Of a stretch of 64,000 nt of DNA, positions 45,031 to 54,849 are shown one piece after another; within the stretch, counting starts at the first letter, position 1; each line of letters opens with the position of its first letter. The DNA lies in assembly GCA_002307065.1 (NCBI GenBank), contig DBTN01000018.1, positions 1 through 64,000 on the forward strand, in the 5' to 3' direction. The position numbers and the translations under genes are program-made. This DNA is from Akkermansiaceae bacterium UBA1315 (GTDB lineage Bacteria; Verrucomicrobiota; Verrucomicrobiia; Verrucomicrobiales; Akkermansiaceae). The notes beneath the pieces are model-generated. The model did no database searches, had not been told where the DNA came from, and was given only the letters and a program-made list of their open reading frames with translations.

Positions 45031-46032
45031 ATGAGCACCGCACAGCAAACCGGTCAGGGACGACGATTGATTTTCCGCGAAACGGGAAAACCGGGTGAAG
45101 TTTTGGAGGTTGACCGGTTTGATCTAGATGAACCGGCGGAGGGTGAGGTTTTGGTGAAAATCCTCGCCGCGCCGATCAATCCGGCCGATTTGAATACGAT
45201 CGAGGGGACGTATGGCGTGAAGCCGCCCCTACCCGCGACGCCGGGGATCGAAGGATTCGGTGTGGTGGAGAAGAGCGGATCGGCCGATTTTCAAACCGGG
45301 GATCGGGTGATTTTTTTATACCGAGCGGGGACGTGGGCGACGCACACGACGGTGAAGGCCGAGGTGCTTTTTAAAGTCCCTGCGGAAATCGATCCGTTGC
45401 AGGCTGCGATGCTCAAGGTCAATCCGGCGACTGCTTGGCGGTTGTTGCATGATTTTGGAACGCTCGGGGGAGACGATTGGGTTGTGCAAAATGCCGGGAA
45501 TTCGGCGGTGAGTCGGTGTGTGATTCAGTTGGCGCGGGATTTGGGAATCCGCCTGATTTCCTTCGTGCGAAAGACCGACCAGATTCCCGAGCTGCAAAAG
45601 CTCGGAGCGGAGCACGTTTACCTCGATGATGCGGAAGGCCACGCGGCGGCGAAAAATTTACTCGGTGGGGAAAACGCGGCGGTTGCTTTTAACTCGGTCG
45701 GGGGTGACAGCGCGTTGGCGTTGATGAAATTGCTGCGCGAAAATGGCACGCACGTCACCTATGGCGCGATGGGAAGACGGCCGCTCACCGTGCCGAACGG
45801 CTTGCTGATTTTCCGGAATCTGAACATCCGCGGGCTGTGGGTGACGAAATGGCTGGAGCACGCGGAAACCGGTGAGGTGCATGCGCTTTACCAAAATCTG
45901 GCCGAACGGGTGACGGCGGGGAAAATCGTGCAACCGGTTGATTCGACCCATGCGTTGGAACATTTCCAGCACGCGCTCGACCGGTTGGAAGCGGCGGACC
46001 GGGATGGGAAAGTGTTGTTTTCAGGGATTTAG
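45031..46032 (+). CDS. Trans-2-enoyl-CoA/ACP reductase-like MDR oxidoreductase
   Basis: A 333-residue medium-chain dehydrogenase/reductase without zinc ligands. The NPADLNTIEGTYGVKPPLPATPGIEGFGVV stretch and the NAGNSAVSRCVIQLA nucleotide region are characteristic of the mitochondrial MECR/ETR1 group, which reduces trans-2-enoyl thioesters with NADPH in fatty acid synthesis. MSTAQQTGQG is the chosen start. A quinone oxidoreductase role is the main alternative. Confidence 0.85.
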   Translation: MSTAQQTGQGRRLIFRETGKPGEVLEVDRFDLDEPAEGEVLVKILAAPINPADLNTIEGTYGVKPPLPATPGIEGFGVVEKSGSADFQTGDRVIFLYRAGTWATHTTVKAEVLFKVPAEIDPLQAAMLKVNPATAWRLLHDFGTLGGDDWVVQNAGNSAVSRCVIQLARDLGIRLISFVRKTDQIPELQKLGAEHVYLDDAEGHAAAKNLLGGENAAVAFNSVGGDSALALMKLLRENGTHVTYGAMGRRPLTVPNGLLIFRNLNIRGLWVTKWLEHAETGEVHALYQNLAERVTAGKIVQPVDSTHALEHFQHALDRLEAADRDGKVLFSGI

Positions 46033-46179
46033 ATCAGATGATTTTTTAACCGCCGATGGACGCGGATAAGATTTGGGATTTTGAATCGGAAAATCATCCA
46101 TCTGCGTTTGGAAAAGGCCGGAATCATCCTTCACTCTCAACTTGCGCGGGTGGCTGCGGGTCGCTAAACCTCCGCCGCC

Positions 46180-47412
46180 ATGGCCACGATCAACGCGAAT
46201 TTTCTGAAGCTTAAAGCCGGTTATCTTTTCCCTGAAATCGCCCGACGGGTGAAAGCCTACACCGAAGCGAATCCCGACAAAGCGGCGCGGATCATTCGCT
46301 GCGGCATTGGTGATGTGACGGAAGCATTGCCGCCGGCGATCGTGAAAGCGATGCACGAAGGCGTGGACGAATTGGCCAGCCGTGAAAGCTTCAAGGGTTA
46401 CGGCCCGGAGCAGGGTTACGAGTTTTTACGCCAGGCGATCGTCGACAACCAATTTGCGGATCTCGGCATTTCTGCGGACGAAGTTTTCATTTCCGACGGA
46501 TCGAAATGCGACACCGGCAACATTCTGGACATTTTTGGCAAAGGCAACGTCATCGCCATCACCGATCCGGTTTACCCGGTTTACGTCGATACCAACGTGA
46601 TGGCGGGAAATACCGGGGACGCTGATGAAAAGGGCGCTTACGAAGGTTTGCTTTATCTTCCGTGCAACGCCGAAAACGGCTTCGTCGCCGACGTTCCGAC
46701 GGAAAAGGCCGATTTGATTTACCTTTGTTTCCCCAACAATCCGACCGGCGCTGTCGCCACCCGCGCGCAGCTTGAGGCCTGGGTCGCCTATGCGAAGAAA
46801 AACGACGCGATCCTTTTGTTCGACGCCGCTTACGAAGCTTTCATCCAAGATCCGGAGATCCCGCGTTCGATTTTCGAGATCGAAGGCGCAAAGGACGTCG
46901 CGATCGAATTCCGCTCGTTCTCGAAAAACGGCGGCTTCACTGGTGTGCGTTGCGCGTATGTCGTGATCCCGAAATCCGTCAGCGGAAAAACCGAAACCGG
47001 TGAGCGCGTGCCGCTTCATCAGCTTTGGTCGCGCCGCCACAGCACAAAATTTAATGGTGCCAGCTACCCGGTTCAAAAAGCCGCCGCCGCTGTTTTTTCC
47101 GAAGAAGGAAAAGCCCAAGTCAGCGCACTGATCGAGCACTACATGGGCAATGCCAAGCTGTTGCGCGAGGCGGTGATCGAGGCGGGGTTGCCGGTTTTCG
47201 GCGGTGAAAACGCGCCGTATGTCTGGGTCGGCTGCCCGGCCGGTTCGAGTTCATGGGATATGTTCGACAAGATGCTCGGCGAAGCGCAGGTCGTCATCAC
47301 TCCGGGTTCCGGTTTTGGTTCGGCAGGCGAGGGTTATTTCCGGATTTCCGCTTTCAATTCGCGGGCGAACGTCGAAGAAGTTTGCCGCCGCCTGAAGGCA
47401 TTGGTAGCGTGA
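46180..47412 (+). CDS. dapL: LL-diaminopimelate aminotransferase
   Basis: A 410-residue PLP enzyme converting tetrahydrodipicolinate to LL-diaminopimelate in lysine and peptidoglycan synthesis, bypassing DapD/C/E. Family hallmarks are [36 protein letters not shown], the [11 protein letters not shown] stretch, [13 protein letters not shown], and the PLP lysine in [13 protein letters not shown]. DapL is found in plants, Chlamydiae, Verrucomicrobiota and some others, which supports the taxonomic reading. Monocistronic. Confidence 0.95.
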   Translation: MATINANFLKLKAGYLFPEIARRVKAYTEANPDKAARIIRCGIGDVTEALPPAIVKAMHEGVDELASRESFKGYGPEQGYEFLRQAIVDNQFADLGISADEVFISDGSKCDTGNILDIFGKGNVIAITDPVYPVYVDTNVMAGNTGDADEKGAYEGLLYLPCNAENGFVADVPTEKADLIYLCFPNNPTGAVATRAQLEAWVAYAKKNDAILLFDAAYEAFIQDPEIPRSIFEIEGAKDVAIEFRSFSKNGGFTGVRCAYVVIPKSVSGKTETGERVPLHQLWSRRHSTKFNGASYPVQKAAAAVFSEEGKAQVSALIEHYMGNAKLLREAVIEAGLPVFGGENAPYVWVGCPAGSSSWDMFDKMLGEAQVVITPGSGFGSAGEGYFRISAFNSRANVEEVCRRLKALVA

Positions 47413-47489
47413 TCTTTACGAATCCACAGGGCGCTTTGAACTGAGAGTTTGGAGCGCTCGTTTCAACTTTCAGTCGATTCTGGGTTGCG

Positions 47490-48899
47490 GTGAAGTGGAT
47501 TTTTCGAGAGATTCAAGCGGTGAAACGACGGAAATCACTCGGAGTTTTGAGGGTCGCATCCTGTGTGGCGATGATTGTTTTGACCGGTTGCAGCAAACCA
47601 TCGGACAAAGCGAAAATCGAGGAGCTGCAAGCGGAAGTGAATTTCCTCAACCGCCGTTTGGCTGAGGAAATCAATCATCGCCGGGAAAACATGAGCGACA
47701 TCCGGCGGGAAACCGAGCGGGCGAAAATCGAGGCGGAAAAAGAACGCCAGCAGTCGGAGCGAGAGCGTTCGATGGTTCAAAAGGGCATCGAGCGGCAAAC
47801 CGTACGGCGTAAACCGGCCAAGACCGCCCAAGAGGACGACCCATTCGGCACTCCGGAAAAACCGGGGACGACGTCGGCAAAAAGGGGCTCAACTGAGCTG
47901 CTGAACCCCGACAAAGATCCGCAGCAGACCGGTGCGGTGGTCGTGATCGAAGGCGACGTTTCGACAGGGACGGGTTTTATCGTCCAGGACGGCGAAAAAT
48001 ACTATTTATATACGGCCGCTCACGTTTTTAGCGGGAACTCCCGGCTGTCGGTCGTCGCGACGGATGGGCGGAAATTTACGAAATTCGGAACCTTCGAGGC
48101 GGCGGAAGGTGCGGATTTGATCCGGTTGGAAATGATTGGAGACGAACCGGACGCGGCTTTGCAAATCGCGGAGAAGGACGCGTCAATGGGCGTCGGCACG
48201 GAAATTATGGTGCTTGGAAATGGCGGCGGCGCCGGAGTGGTGACCGCCGAAAGCGGGAAAATCGTTGGATTGGGCGCCGAATCCATTGAAGTCGACGCCG
48301 AGGTCATCCAAGGCAACAGCGGTGGCCCGGTCATCGAACGCCACGAGGGGCGAGTGGTCGGATTGGTCACTCACCTGACGGCAAAGCGCGAGGATCTATG
48401 GTCGGAAGGCACGCGTTTGGGAGGTGTTCGGCGATTTGCCTGCCGCCTGAATTATGGGTGGAAATGGAAAACCCTGCCATTGGTGACCTTTTTGGCGGAA
48501 GCCCGGCAAATCAAAGCCTACGACCGGATGACTCGCATCGGATTTGCGGTCGGTTCGTTGGAACCATCCCCTGCGGGCATGCGATTGGACACGGAGATTG
48601 CGGAAAACGTGACGGCGGTGTCGATTCTGGTTGAGGCGCAGGATATTCCGGTCATTGCCGACCTGATGCGGATGAATGCGGAGCTGGCGGAGAAAAAATT
48701 GCGCGTCAGCCAATCCGACCTGAGGAAACGTTTTCGTAGCATGTTGGCGACGTCTTATACTGCGGTGAATGCTGGGAAAGACAGCTTCGACCCTTCTGGA
48801 TTCAGTTGGTTTCACCGAAAAGATGGCGAGCAATCGATCATCTGGAGAGACAAAGCGAACGAGTTGCTGCGCGATCGTGCGGATGCGATGGCCCCCTGA
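47490..48899 (+). CDS. Lipoprotein with trypsin-like protease domain
   Basis: A 469-residue lipoprotein (lipobox VLTGC) with a charged coiled-coil segment (residues 38-105), a trypsin-like domain with the triad in TAAHVFSG, ADLIRL and VIQGNSGGPVI, and a C-terminal domain of about 150 residues with no recognised family. Chymotrypsin-fold domains with QGNSGGP in the envelope usually degrade or process misfolded proteins. The start is GTG; a second in-frame start is possible. Confidence 0.75.
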   Translation: MKWIFREIQAVKRRKSLGVLRVASCVAMIVLTGCSKPSDKAKIEELQAEVNFLNRRLAEEINHRRENMSDIRRETERAKIEAEKERQQSERERSMVQKGIERQTVRRKPAKTAQEDDPFGTPEKPGTTSAKRGSTELLNPDKDPQQTGAVVVIEGDVSTGTGFIVQDGEKYYLYTAAHVFSGNSRLSVVATDGRKFTKFGTFEAAEGADLIRLEMIGDEPDAALQIAEKDASMGVGTEIMVLGNGGGAGVVTAESGKIVGLGAESIEVDAEVIQGNSGGPVIERHEGRVVGLVTHLTAKREDLWSEGTRLGGVRRFACRLNYGWKWKTLPLVTFLAEARQIKAYDRMTRIGFAVGSLEPSPAGMRLDTEIAENVTAVSILVEAQDIPVIADLMRMNAELAEKKLRVSQSDLRKRFRSMLATSYTAVNAGKDSFDPSGFSWFHRKDGEQSIIWRDKANELLRDRADAMAP

Positions 48900-48948
48900 G
48901 ATCGGGAATCGGCTTGCGGGAAACCGGTTGGGCGGTCATTTCCGGGAC

Positions 48949-49590
48949 ATGGCTTTTTCCGCAGTGTTATTCGATTTTGATGGGGTGCTGGTGGATACCG
49001 AGTGGGCGATTTACGATGCGTGGCATCGGACGTTTGCGGCGAATGGGCATCCGTTGCCGTTGGAAACTTACACTCAGTGCATCGGATCGGATTTTGCCAC
49101 CTGGTCGCCGAAGACGCATTTGGAGGAGTTGACCGGTTTGGCGTTCGATTGGCACGACTTGGACGAAAAAAGGCAGGAAGAAATTGTTCGAGACCTCGGC
49201 AATGAGGGCCCCATGTTGGGGGTGCTGGAATTGTTGGCGAAGCTGAAGGCTGGCGGAATCCGCACGGCGGTGGTTTCCAGTTCGTCCCATCATTGGGTGG
49301 ATGGCTGGCTGGAAAAACTCAAGCTGACCGGTGGGTTTGAAGAAGTCGTTTGCCGAGGCGACGCGGAGCGGATCAAGCCGGCGCCGGATCTTTATTTGGA
49401 GGCGGCGCGGCGCATGGGGCTGAAGTCCGAGGAATGTTTGGTGATCGAAGATTCGCTCAATGGGGTCAAGGCCGCGAAATCCGCAGGGATGCCCGTTTGG
49501 GTCGTGCCAAACCGGGTGACCGCGTGTTTGGATTTCTCGATCGCGGAAAAGATTTTCCCCTCACTGGTTGAAATCGCGGCGGAGTTTTAG
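48949..49590 (+). CDS. HAD-superfamily phosphatase (beta-phosphoglucomutase-like)
   Basis: A 213-residue HAD hydrolase with LFDFDGVLVDTE (nucleophile Asp), a helical cap, VVSSSSHHW (motif II), RIKPAPDLYLEAA (Lys motif) and VIEDSLNGVKAAKSAG. This subgroup includes sugar-phosphate phosphatases and beta-phosphoglucomutases. The substrate is unknown. Starting at MAFSAV avoids overlap with the protease gene. Confidence 0.9.
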   Translation: MAFSAVLFDFDGVLVDTEWAIYDAWHRTFAANGHPLPLETYTQCIGSDFATWSPKTHLEELTGLAFDWHDLDEKRQEEIVRDLGNEGPMLGVLELLAKLKAGGIRTAVVSSSSHHWVDGWLEKLKLTGGFEEVVCRGDAERIKPAPDLYLEAARRMGLKSEECLVIEDSLNGVKAAKSAGMPVWVVPNRVTACLDFSIAEKIFPSLVEIAAEF

Positions 49591-49663
49591 CGGCCGATTG
49601 ACGAAGCGCCGTCGGTTGATGCAGGGCTTGCATTGTTCTGAAAACCAACCACCTAATCCGCGC

Positions 49664-50899
49664 GTGAGCGATTCGGCAGCCATTTCCTCTTCTTCGGTGG
49701 TTCGGAAACCCTTGCCGGAAAGGCAGTTGCTGCTCCTGCTGGCGGCGGTGCAATTCACTCACATCATGGACTTTATGGTCATGATGCCACTGGGCCCGCA
49801 ATTGATGCGTGAACTTCATATTTCCCCGCAAGAGTTCGGGAATTTGATTTCCGCGTTTGCTCTGACCGCCGGGATCGTCGGTCTGGCGGTGGCCCCTTTC
49901 ATGGACCGCTTCGATCGCCGGAAGCTGCTGTTATTTTGTTACGCCGGCTTCACCGTGGGCACATTGGCTTGTGGACTTTCGCACACGGCGGAGATGCTGA
50001 TGCTGTCGCGGGCGCTGTGCGGCGCGTTTGGAGGGGTGAGCGGAGCGACGCTGATGGCGATCGTCGCTGACGTGGTTCCGCCGGAACGGCGCGCGCGGGG
50101 CATGGGAATCATCATGACTGCCTTTTCCGCTGCCGCGGCGTTGGGGGTTCCGATTGGTCTGAAACTTGCGCAGTGGTGGAAATGGGAAGCGCCCTTTCTC
50201 ACCATCGCGTCGGTCGCCAGCGTCGTCTGGCTTTTGCTTTTCCGGATCATGCCACCGGTGCGCGGACACCTGAAAGGCGGCCAAGTCCGGTCGGGAAAAG
50301 ATTTCCTCGAGCTGTTGAAGGATCGCAACGCGTGGATGGGGGTGCTGTTGATGATGATGGCGGTGTTCGGCCACTTTGTCGTGATCACCTACCTTTCGCC
50401 GTATTTGGTCCGGAACGTGGGGCTGGCGGAAAGCAGCCTGTTTCTCGTTTATCTGGTCGGCGGATTGGTCACGATTTTCACTGGCCCCCAGATCGGGAAA
50501 TGGGCAGACCGGTTCGGCAAATTCAGGGTTTATGGGGTTCTGGTTGCTTGCGCCTGCTGTGTCGTGCGGTTCCTGACCTCGACCGGGCCGCTGCCGCTTT
50601 GGGGAGTGCTGATCCTTGCTGCGCTGTTTTTCATTTTTGCGAGTGGTCGGTTCATTCCGGCCCAGGCGACGATTTCGCTGGCGGTTGCCCCGGCGCGGCG
50701 CGGCGCTTACATGAGCCTGATTTCGTGTTCACGAGATCTCGCATCGGGGCTGACGGCGGCGTTTGCCGGTCTGATCGTGACGTCCGGTCCTCGGGGCGAG
50801 CTGAGACACTTTGACCGGGTGGGTCTGCTGGCGATCGGCGTGAGCATCGCCAGCCTGTGGATTTTCCGGAAAATCCGGGTCGCCTCGGTGGAGAGCTAA
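49664..50899 (+). CDS. Major facilitator superfamily transporter
   Basis: A 411-residue twelve-helix MFS protein. The conserved loop after helix 2 reads MDRFDRRKLL, and RALCGAFGGVSGATLMAIVADVVPPERRARGMG is typical of AraJ-like sugar or drug efflux permeases. The GTG (VSDSAAIS) start is tentative; an upstream ATG adds 15 residues. Its 5' end overlaps no gene and the 3' end shares a terminator with the fasciclin gene. Confidence 0.88.
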   Translation: MSDSAAISSSSVVRKPLPERQLLLLLAAVQFTHIMDFMVMMPLGPQLMRELHISPQEFGNLISAFALTAGIVGLAVAPFMDRFDRRKLLLFCYAGFTVGTLACGLSHTAEMLMLSRALCGAFGGVSGATLMAIVADVVPPERRARGMGIIMTAFSAAAALGVPIGLKLAQWWKWEAPFLTIASVASVVWLLLFRIMPPVRGHLKGGQVRSGKDFLELLKDRNAWMGVLLMMMAVFGHFVVITYLSPYLVRNVGLAESSLFLVYLVGGLVTIFTGPQIGKWADRFGKFRVYGVLVACACCVVRFLTSTGPLPLWGVLILAALFFIFASGRFIPAQATISLAVAPARRGAYMSLISCSRDLASGLTAAFAGLIVTSGPRGELRHFDRVGLLAIGVSIASLWIFRKIRVASVES

Positions 50900-50919
50900 C
50901 CGGTGTGGGGATCAAAAAA

Positions 50920-50956
50920 AAGCCTCCGCAGGAGATCCCGCAGAGGCCTTTTGTTG
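50920..50956. terminator. Bidirectional intrinsic terminator
   Basis: GCCTCCGC/GCAGAGGC stem with A-rich and T-rich flanks, between the convergent MFS and fasciclin genes. Confidence 0.8.
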
Positions 50957-50969
50957 AAAGAAGATCGGA

Positions 50970-51527
50970 TCAATCCGCGTCCAGTCCGGCAAATCCATCG
51001 AGGGATTCCGGAACGATGACCTTATCGACCACGTGGATCACGCCGTTGTTAGCCATGACGTCGGCGTTTACGACTTTGGAGTCTTCAACTTCGACTTGTT
51101 TTCCGTCCACATCGATGTCGACCTTTTCGCCGTTGGCGGTTTTCACCTCACTGTCGGTCAAGGAAGAGGACAGCACTTGGCCGGGGATCACATGATAAAG
51201 CAGGAGCGAACGAAGCTTTTCCTGGTTTTCGGGAAGCATCAGTTTGTCGAGAGTGCCTTCGGGAAGTTTGCCAAAGGCTTCGTCCGTCGGGGCGAAAACC
51301 GTGTAGATATCCTTGCCGCCGAGGGTCGCATCCAGACCGGTCGCGTGGAGAGCTTTGAACAAAATCGAATAGGTTGCTCCGTCGCGGATCGATGTCGCAA
51401 GTGAACCGGGTGTCAGCTCGGCTTTTTCTTCGGTGGCCATGGGCTTTTCGGCTTCGGCATAAGCCAAAGGAGCCATGGTTGCCAAACTGAGACCGGCGGC
51501 GATTTGGAGAATTGTTTTTGTTTTCAT
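50970..51527 (-). CDS. Exported fasciclin (FAS1) domain protein
   Basis: A 185-residue secreted protein with a signal peptide and one FAS1 domain: YTVFAPTDEAFGKLP, LLYHVIPGQVLSS and the H-box-like GVIHVVDKVIVPESL. FAS1 domains mediate adhesion or protein contacts at the surface. The MKTKTILQIAAG start is supported by the signal peptide. Confidence 0.9.
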   Translation of the reverse strand: MKTKTILQIAAGLSLATMAPLAYAEAEKPMATEEKAELTPGSLATSIRDGATYSILFKALHATGLDATLGGKDIYTVFAPTDEAFGKLPEGTLDKLMLPENQEKLRSLLLYHVIPGQVLSSSLTDSEVKTANGEKVDIDVDGKQVEVEDSKVVNADVMANNGVIHVVDKVIVPESLDGFAGLDAD

Positions 51528-51935
51528 ATTCCTAGGTAATGGGTTGCGACGCGATAGCGGTGATGAACACCAACGGGTAGCGCGCTCAGGAATGTCTTTC
51601 GCAGGCACCGTGCCATTGACCCGCCTGGCCGGTTTTGTCCTTTCAGATCAACGAAAGGCGTGCGCGACGGAAGGTTGCTGACGCGGGAAACTTCTCACTC
51701 CGCGCTGTTGTGATTGCAAAACGCACGGGTTTTCGATCCTCAGAATGGATTTTTCCCGTTCATTCCCATCGGGTTCCAACGTCTTTCCAGAAGAACACCG
51801 GTCGATCAAGAGGCGAAAACTTCGTCAAACGCTGGTGGAATTCGCTGTGCATGGCCGCCTGTTTGGGTAGTCTACGAGGACCTTGGTTGATCGTTGGCCA
51901 AGGCCTAATCACAACCCCCAATCCCCCAACAAATC
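51528..51935. other. Intergenic region, no gene seen
   Basis: About 400 bp between the divergent fasciclin and DUF1328 genes. It must carry promoters for both, but I see no palindrome, terminator, repeat family member or small gene that I can support. Confidence 0.4.
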
Positions 51936-52085
51936 ATGCTTCGTTACGCCATCATCTTTATCATTATCGCCCTCATCGCCGGATTTTTCGGATTCGGTGG
52001 CGTTGAAGGAATCGCGGCGACCATCGCAAAGGTCTGCTTCGTGATTTTCCTGATTTTCGCGATTCTCAGTTTTCTGAAAAAATAA
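51936..52085 (+). CDS. DUF1328 small membrane protein
   Basis: A 49-residue protein ([28 protein letters not shown], then [10 protein letters not shown]) that matches the YtjA/DUF1328 family of two-helix small membrane proteins, common and often stress-induced, with no defined role. It lacks a Shine-Dalgarno site and ends just before an intrinsic terminator. Confidence 0.88.
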   Translation: MLRYAIIFIIIALIAGFFGFGGVEGIAATIAKVCFVIFLIFAILSFLKK

Positions 52086-52103
52086 TCGCTGTTTTGCTTG
52101 GTA

Positions 52104-52142
52104 AACCGGCATGGACTCTCCGGGTCCGTGCCGGTTTTTTTC
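52104..52142 (+). terminator. Intrinsic terminator after DUF1328 gene
   Basis: AAACCGGCA pairs with TGCCGGTTT around a long loop, followed by a T run. Confidence 0.85.
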
Positions 52143-52158
52143 CCGTGACGGTCCGGAT

Positions 52159-53007
52159 TTAGCGAACTTGCAACGAATGAGCGCTCCAGAATTGTTGGAG
52201 CTCTTTCACCGATCCATTGAAGGCATTGTGCTCCATCGGTCGATCCATCGTGCCGAAATAGCGCGGCGATTTCCACGGCCCGTGATGATAAACTTTCGGC
52301 ACGGATCGGCCTTCCCACTCGACGCCCGCGTACTGCCACATCGCCCATCCGTCCCAGATGCCGTAAGCTTTTCGAAGTCGGTCAGGCGTGCGGAATCCGC
52401 TTTCATGCGAATAGAGCGCGAGCCAATAGGGGCATTGGCGGATGCGTCGTTTCTCCTCCGGAGAGGCCGAGCTCAGGACCGCGCGGAGTTGCGCACTGTT
52501 TTCGAGATAAACGACAGGCAGCTTACCGGTTCGTTGTTCGATCCGATTGATGAACGCGACCAAATCCGCAGGTCGCGATCGGGTGTCAAAATCTCCCACG
52601 AGAAGGATTTCGCGGTGTTTCAGATTCCGGGTCGCCGCGATTTGATGCAGCCGGTTGATGTATTGATCTGCCTGCCAGACCGGGTCGATCCCGCTCAGAA
52701 CGAAGTAGTAAGTGCCGAGCTTCATTCCCTGACGATCGGCTGCGGCGAGGAAATCCGCGCATTTGTCGTCGAGATTCCGTCCTTTTCCGGCGCGGGCGAT
52801 CAACCCGAGAGCACCGTTTTTTCGGAGCGCGGAGACATTGGAGGACGAAAACGAATCTCCCGCCCGCTGCCGTTCTTTCGGGTCATAAGATGAGACATTG
52901 ACGACTTTCGGCGCCTCCTCCAATCCGACCCTGCCATAACCGCCGCAACCGGTCAGCAACGCTGAAATGGAGAACAGAGCGATCGGCAATAAAGGAATGG
53001 CGCGCAT
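52159..53007 (-). CDS. Lipoprotein with GH25-like lysozyme fold
   Basis: A 282-residue lipoprotein (lipobox LLTGC). The domain reads like a glycoside hydrolase 25 barrel: NVSSYDP near the start, GLIARAGKGRNLDDKCADFLAAADRQGMKLGTYYFV, a central LLVGDFDT, VVYLE and AMWQYAGVEWEG. GH25 enzymes cleave the MurNAc-GlcNAc bond. The usual DxE pair is not textbook here, so activity is uncertain. Monocistronic, divergent from PAP2. Confidence 0.65.
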   Translation of the reverse strand: MRAIPLLPIALFSISALLTGCGGYGRVGLEEAPKVVNVSSYDPKERQRAGDSFSSSNVSALRKNGALGLIARAGKGRNLDDKCADFLAAADRQGMKLGTYYFVLSGIDPVWQADQYINRLHQIAATRNLKHREILLVGDFDTRSRPADLVAFINRIEQRTGKLPVVYLENSAQLRAVLSSASPEEKRRIRQCPYWLALYSHESGFRTPDRLRKAYGIWDGWAMWQYAGVEWEGRSVPKVYHHGPWKSPRYFGTMDRPMEHNAFNGSVKELQQFWSAHSLQVR

Positions 53008-53108
53008 TCCGCATTTAAGAGGCAGTGGGTTGCGAACGCAAGTTGGGATGTTGCATAACCGGACGGCTCTTTTATCATCGCGCGCAGTCTTTTTGGTTAT
53101 CCGTTCCC

Positions 53109-53804
53109 ATGCTTTCTCGATCTCTCAAACACTTTCTCGAACTACTCGGTCGTTGGCGGGCCGAACCTTTGATTCCGGCGCTGCTTCTGCTGATCGCCGG
53201 CAGTTTGTGGGGCTTCATCGAACTCACCGATTTTGTCGAAGACCGCGAAGTTCACCATTTTGATCAAACCTTGCTGTTGTCGATGCGCACGCCGGGGGAT
53301 ACCTCCGATCCGATCGGTCCGCAGTGGGTCGAAGAAATGGGACGCGATTTGACGGCGCTTGGCGGGTTTACGATTCTGACCGGTCTGACGATTGCCACCT
53401 TTGGCGTCGCTTTGTTTTTCCGAAAACCGAAGCTCGCGGCGCTGATCGCGGTTTCGATTTTCAGTGGGATGTTGATCATGAAATTCGCGAAAAGCAGTTT
53501 CGACCGCCCACGACCCGACTTGGTTCCGCATGGCGTGGTCGTGTCCAATGCCAGTTTCCCAAGTGGCCACACGACGATGGCGGCGATTGTTTATCTGACG
53601 CTCGGGGTGCTGCTCGCGCGGACACAAACCAACCGGGCGTTGCGGATTTATATCATTTCGCTGTCGGCCATCATCGCGATTTTGGTGGGAGTCAGTCGTG
53701 TCTATCTCGGCGTTCATTGGCCGACCGATGTTCTGGCGGGGTGGACCTTGGGCGCGGCGTGGGCACTTGGGGTGTGGCTGGTGGCCATGAAGATCGATCC
53801 GTGA
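53109..53804 (+). CDS. PAP2-family membrane phosphatase
   Basis: A 231-residue membrane phosphatase with the three PAP2 motifs: KSSFDRPRPDL, FPSGHTT and SRVYLGVHWPTDVLAG. It would dephosphorylate undecaprenyl pyrophosphate or phosphatidic acid-like lipids at the periplasmic face. Convergent with the vWA gene four bases away. Confidence 0.92.
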   Translation: MLSRSLKHFLELLGRWRAEPLIPALLLLIAGSLWGFIELTDFVEDREVHHFDQTLLLSMRTPGDTSDPIGPQWVEEMGRDLTALGGFTILTGLTIATFGVALFFRKPKLAALIAVSIFSGMLIMKFAKSSFDRPRPDLVPHGVVVSNASFPSGHTTMAAIVYLTLGVLLARTQTNRALRIYIISLSAIIAILVGVSRVYLGVHWPTDVLAGWTLGAAWALGVWLVAMKIDP

Positions 53805-53808
53805 AAGC

Positions 53809-54828
53809 TCATTTCAGTTCCTTCAGGCTCCCCCCATATCTGCGGGCGATTTTTTCCCAACACTCTTTATCCACCGGGCGCATTTGAAATCCGATGAAAT
53901 GTACCGGCACTTTCATGGCACGGGCGCCTTGAAGCTCGGCGAGCAACGCGTCGAATTCCTGCGAGGAGATCTTCTCGCTCGTTTCCACCCCGCGTTCGAA
54001 ACTTCCATCGGATATGATAAAGATCACATCCGGATCCATCTGAAAGGCCGCACGCAGAATGGGTGGCAGTCCGTTCGGGCTTGGGCTGATCACCGATTTG
54101 CCGCTGCGCGCCATTTGTCCTGACTCGTTCCATTCCGTTTCCACCCATTGGCGAGCGAGATCGCGGTTCGGCTTGGTCGCGGCGATCAACGAGGATGCGA
54201 AGGGTTTGTAATTTCGGACAAATTGAATCATGCCAAATCGCGCATCGGCGGGGAGTTGATCAATCATCGTTAATGTCTCTTCTTTGATCTTCACCAGTGG
54301 CATGGATGACTGGGCGGCTTTGTTGACCACCGAGCGAGAAACATCGAACAGTAGCAGAACCTTTCGACCGTTTGCTTGCACACCGAGAAATTGAATCCCA
54401 CTGCCGATTCCCTTTCCGCCCGCTCCGCCCAGGCCAAATCCCGAGCCTGCTCCGATTCCACCTGCTCCTGCCAAACCGGTGACCACGCTTGTCGCCATCG
54501 CCGATGGATCGGGCGCCAAAAGATCCGTCATTGAAATCTTCGGAGCTTCCGGCAACGCAAAGGAAGTCGGTCGCAAACTGACGAGCCGCTGCTTAAAAAC
54601 CGGTTTCGAAGCCAGTCCGGCATGCGCGGCCAGATTCATCCGATGTTGCCGCGTCTGAGGAGGGATTTTGATTTTCGGCGCCGGGGGTGCGACAAATTGC
54701 GGCGGTTCGTTTCGGATATAATGCGCCACGACCCAGACTCCGGCGATGACCGCAAGCGCCGCGTGAGCGACGATGCTACCGACCACCGCACCCGCGATGC
54801 CTCTGCCTTCGGTCTTCGTTTTTTTCAT
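53809..54828 (-). CDS. TonB-like anchored vWA-domain protein of the ExbBD operon
   Basis: A 339-residue protein with an N-terminal membrane anchor (residues 12-36), a Pro-rich periplasmic linker (PPQFVAPPAPKIKIPPQ), a Gly-rich segment (118-146) and a vWA domain with the MIDAS motif DVSRS (D162, S164, S166) and IFIISDGSFERG. Anchor plus proline linker is the layout of TonB, but the TonB C-terminal domain is replaced by a vWA fold. As last gene of an ExbB/ExbD unit it is the likely force-transducing output. Partner unknown. Confidence 0.85.
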   Translation of the reverse strand: MKKTKTEGRGIAGAVVGSIVAHAALAVIAGVWVVAHYIRNEPPQFVAPPAPKIKIPPQTRQHRMNLAAHAGLASKPVFKQRLVSLRPTSFALPEAPKISMTDLLAPDPSAMATSVVTGLAGAGGIGAGSGFGLGGAGGKGIGSGIQFLGVQANGRKVLLLFDVSRSVVNKAAQSSMPLVKIKEETLTMIDQLPADARFGMIQFVRNYKPFASSLIAATKPNRDLARQWVETEWNESGQMARSGKSVISPSPNGLPPILRAAFQMDPDVIFIISDGSFERGVETSEKISSQEFDALLAELQGARAMKVPVHFIGFQMRPVDKECWEKIARRYGGSLKELK

Positions 54829-54849
54829 AAACCGCTCCGTCTGAATGGA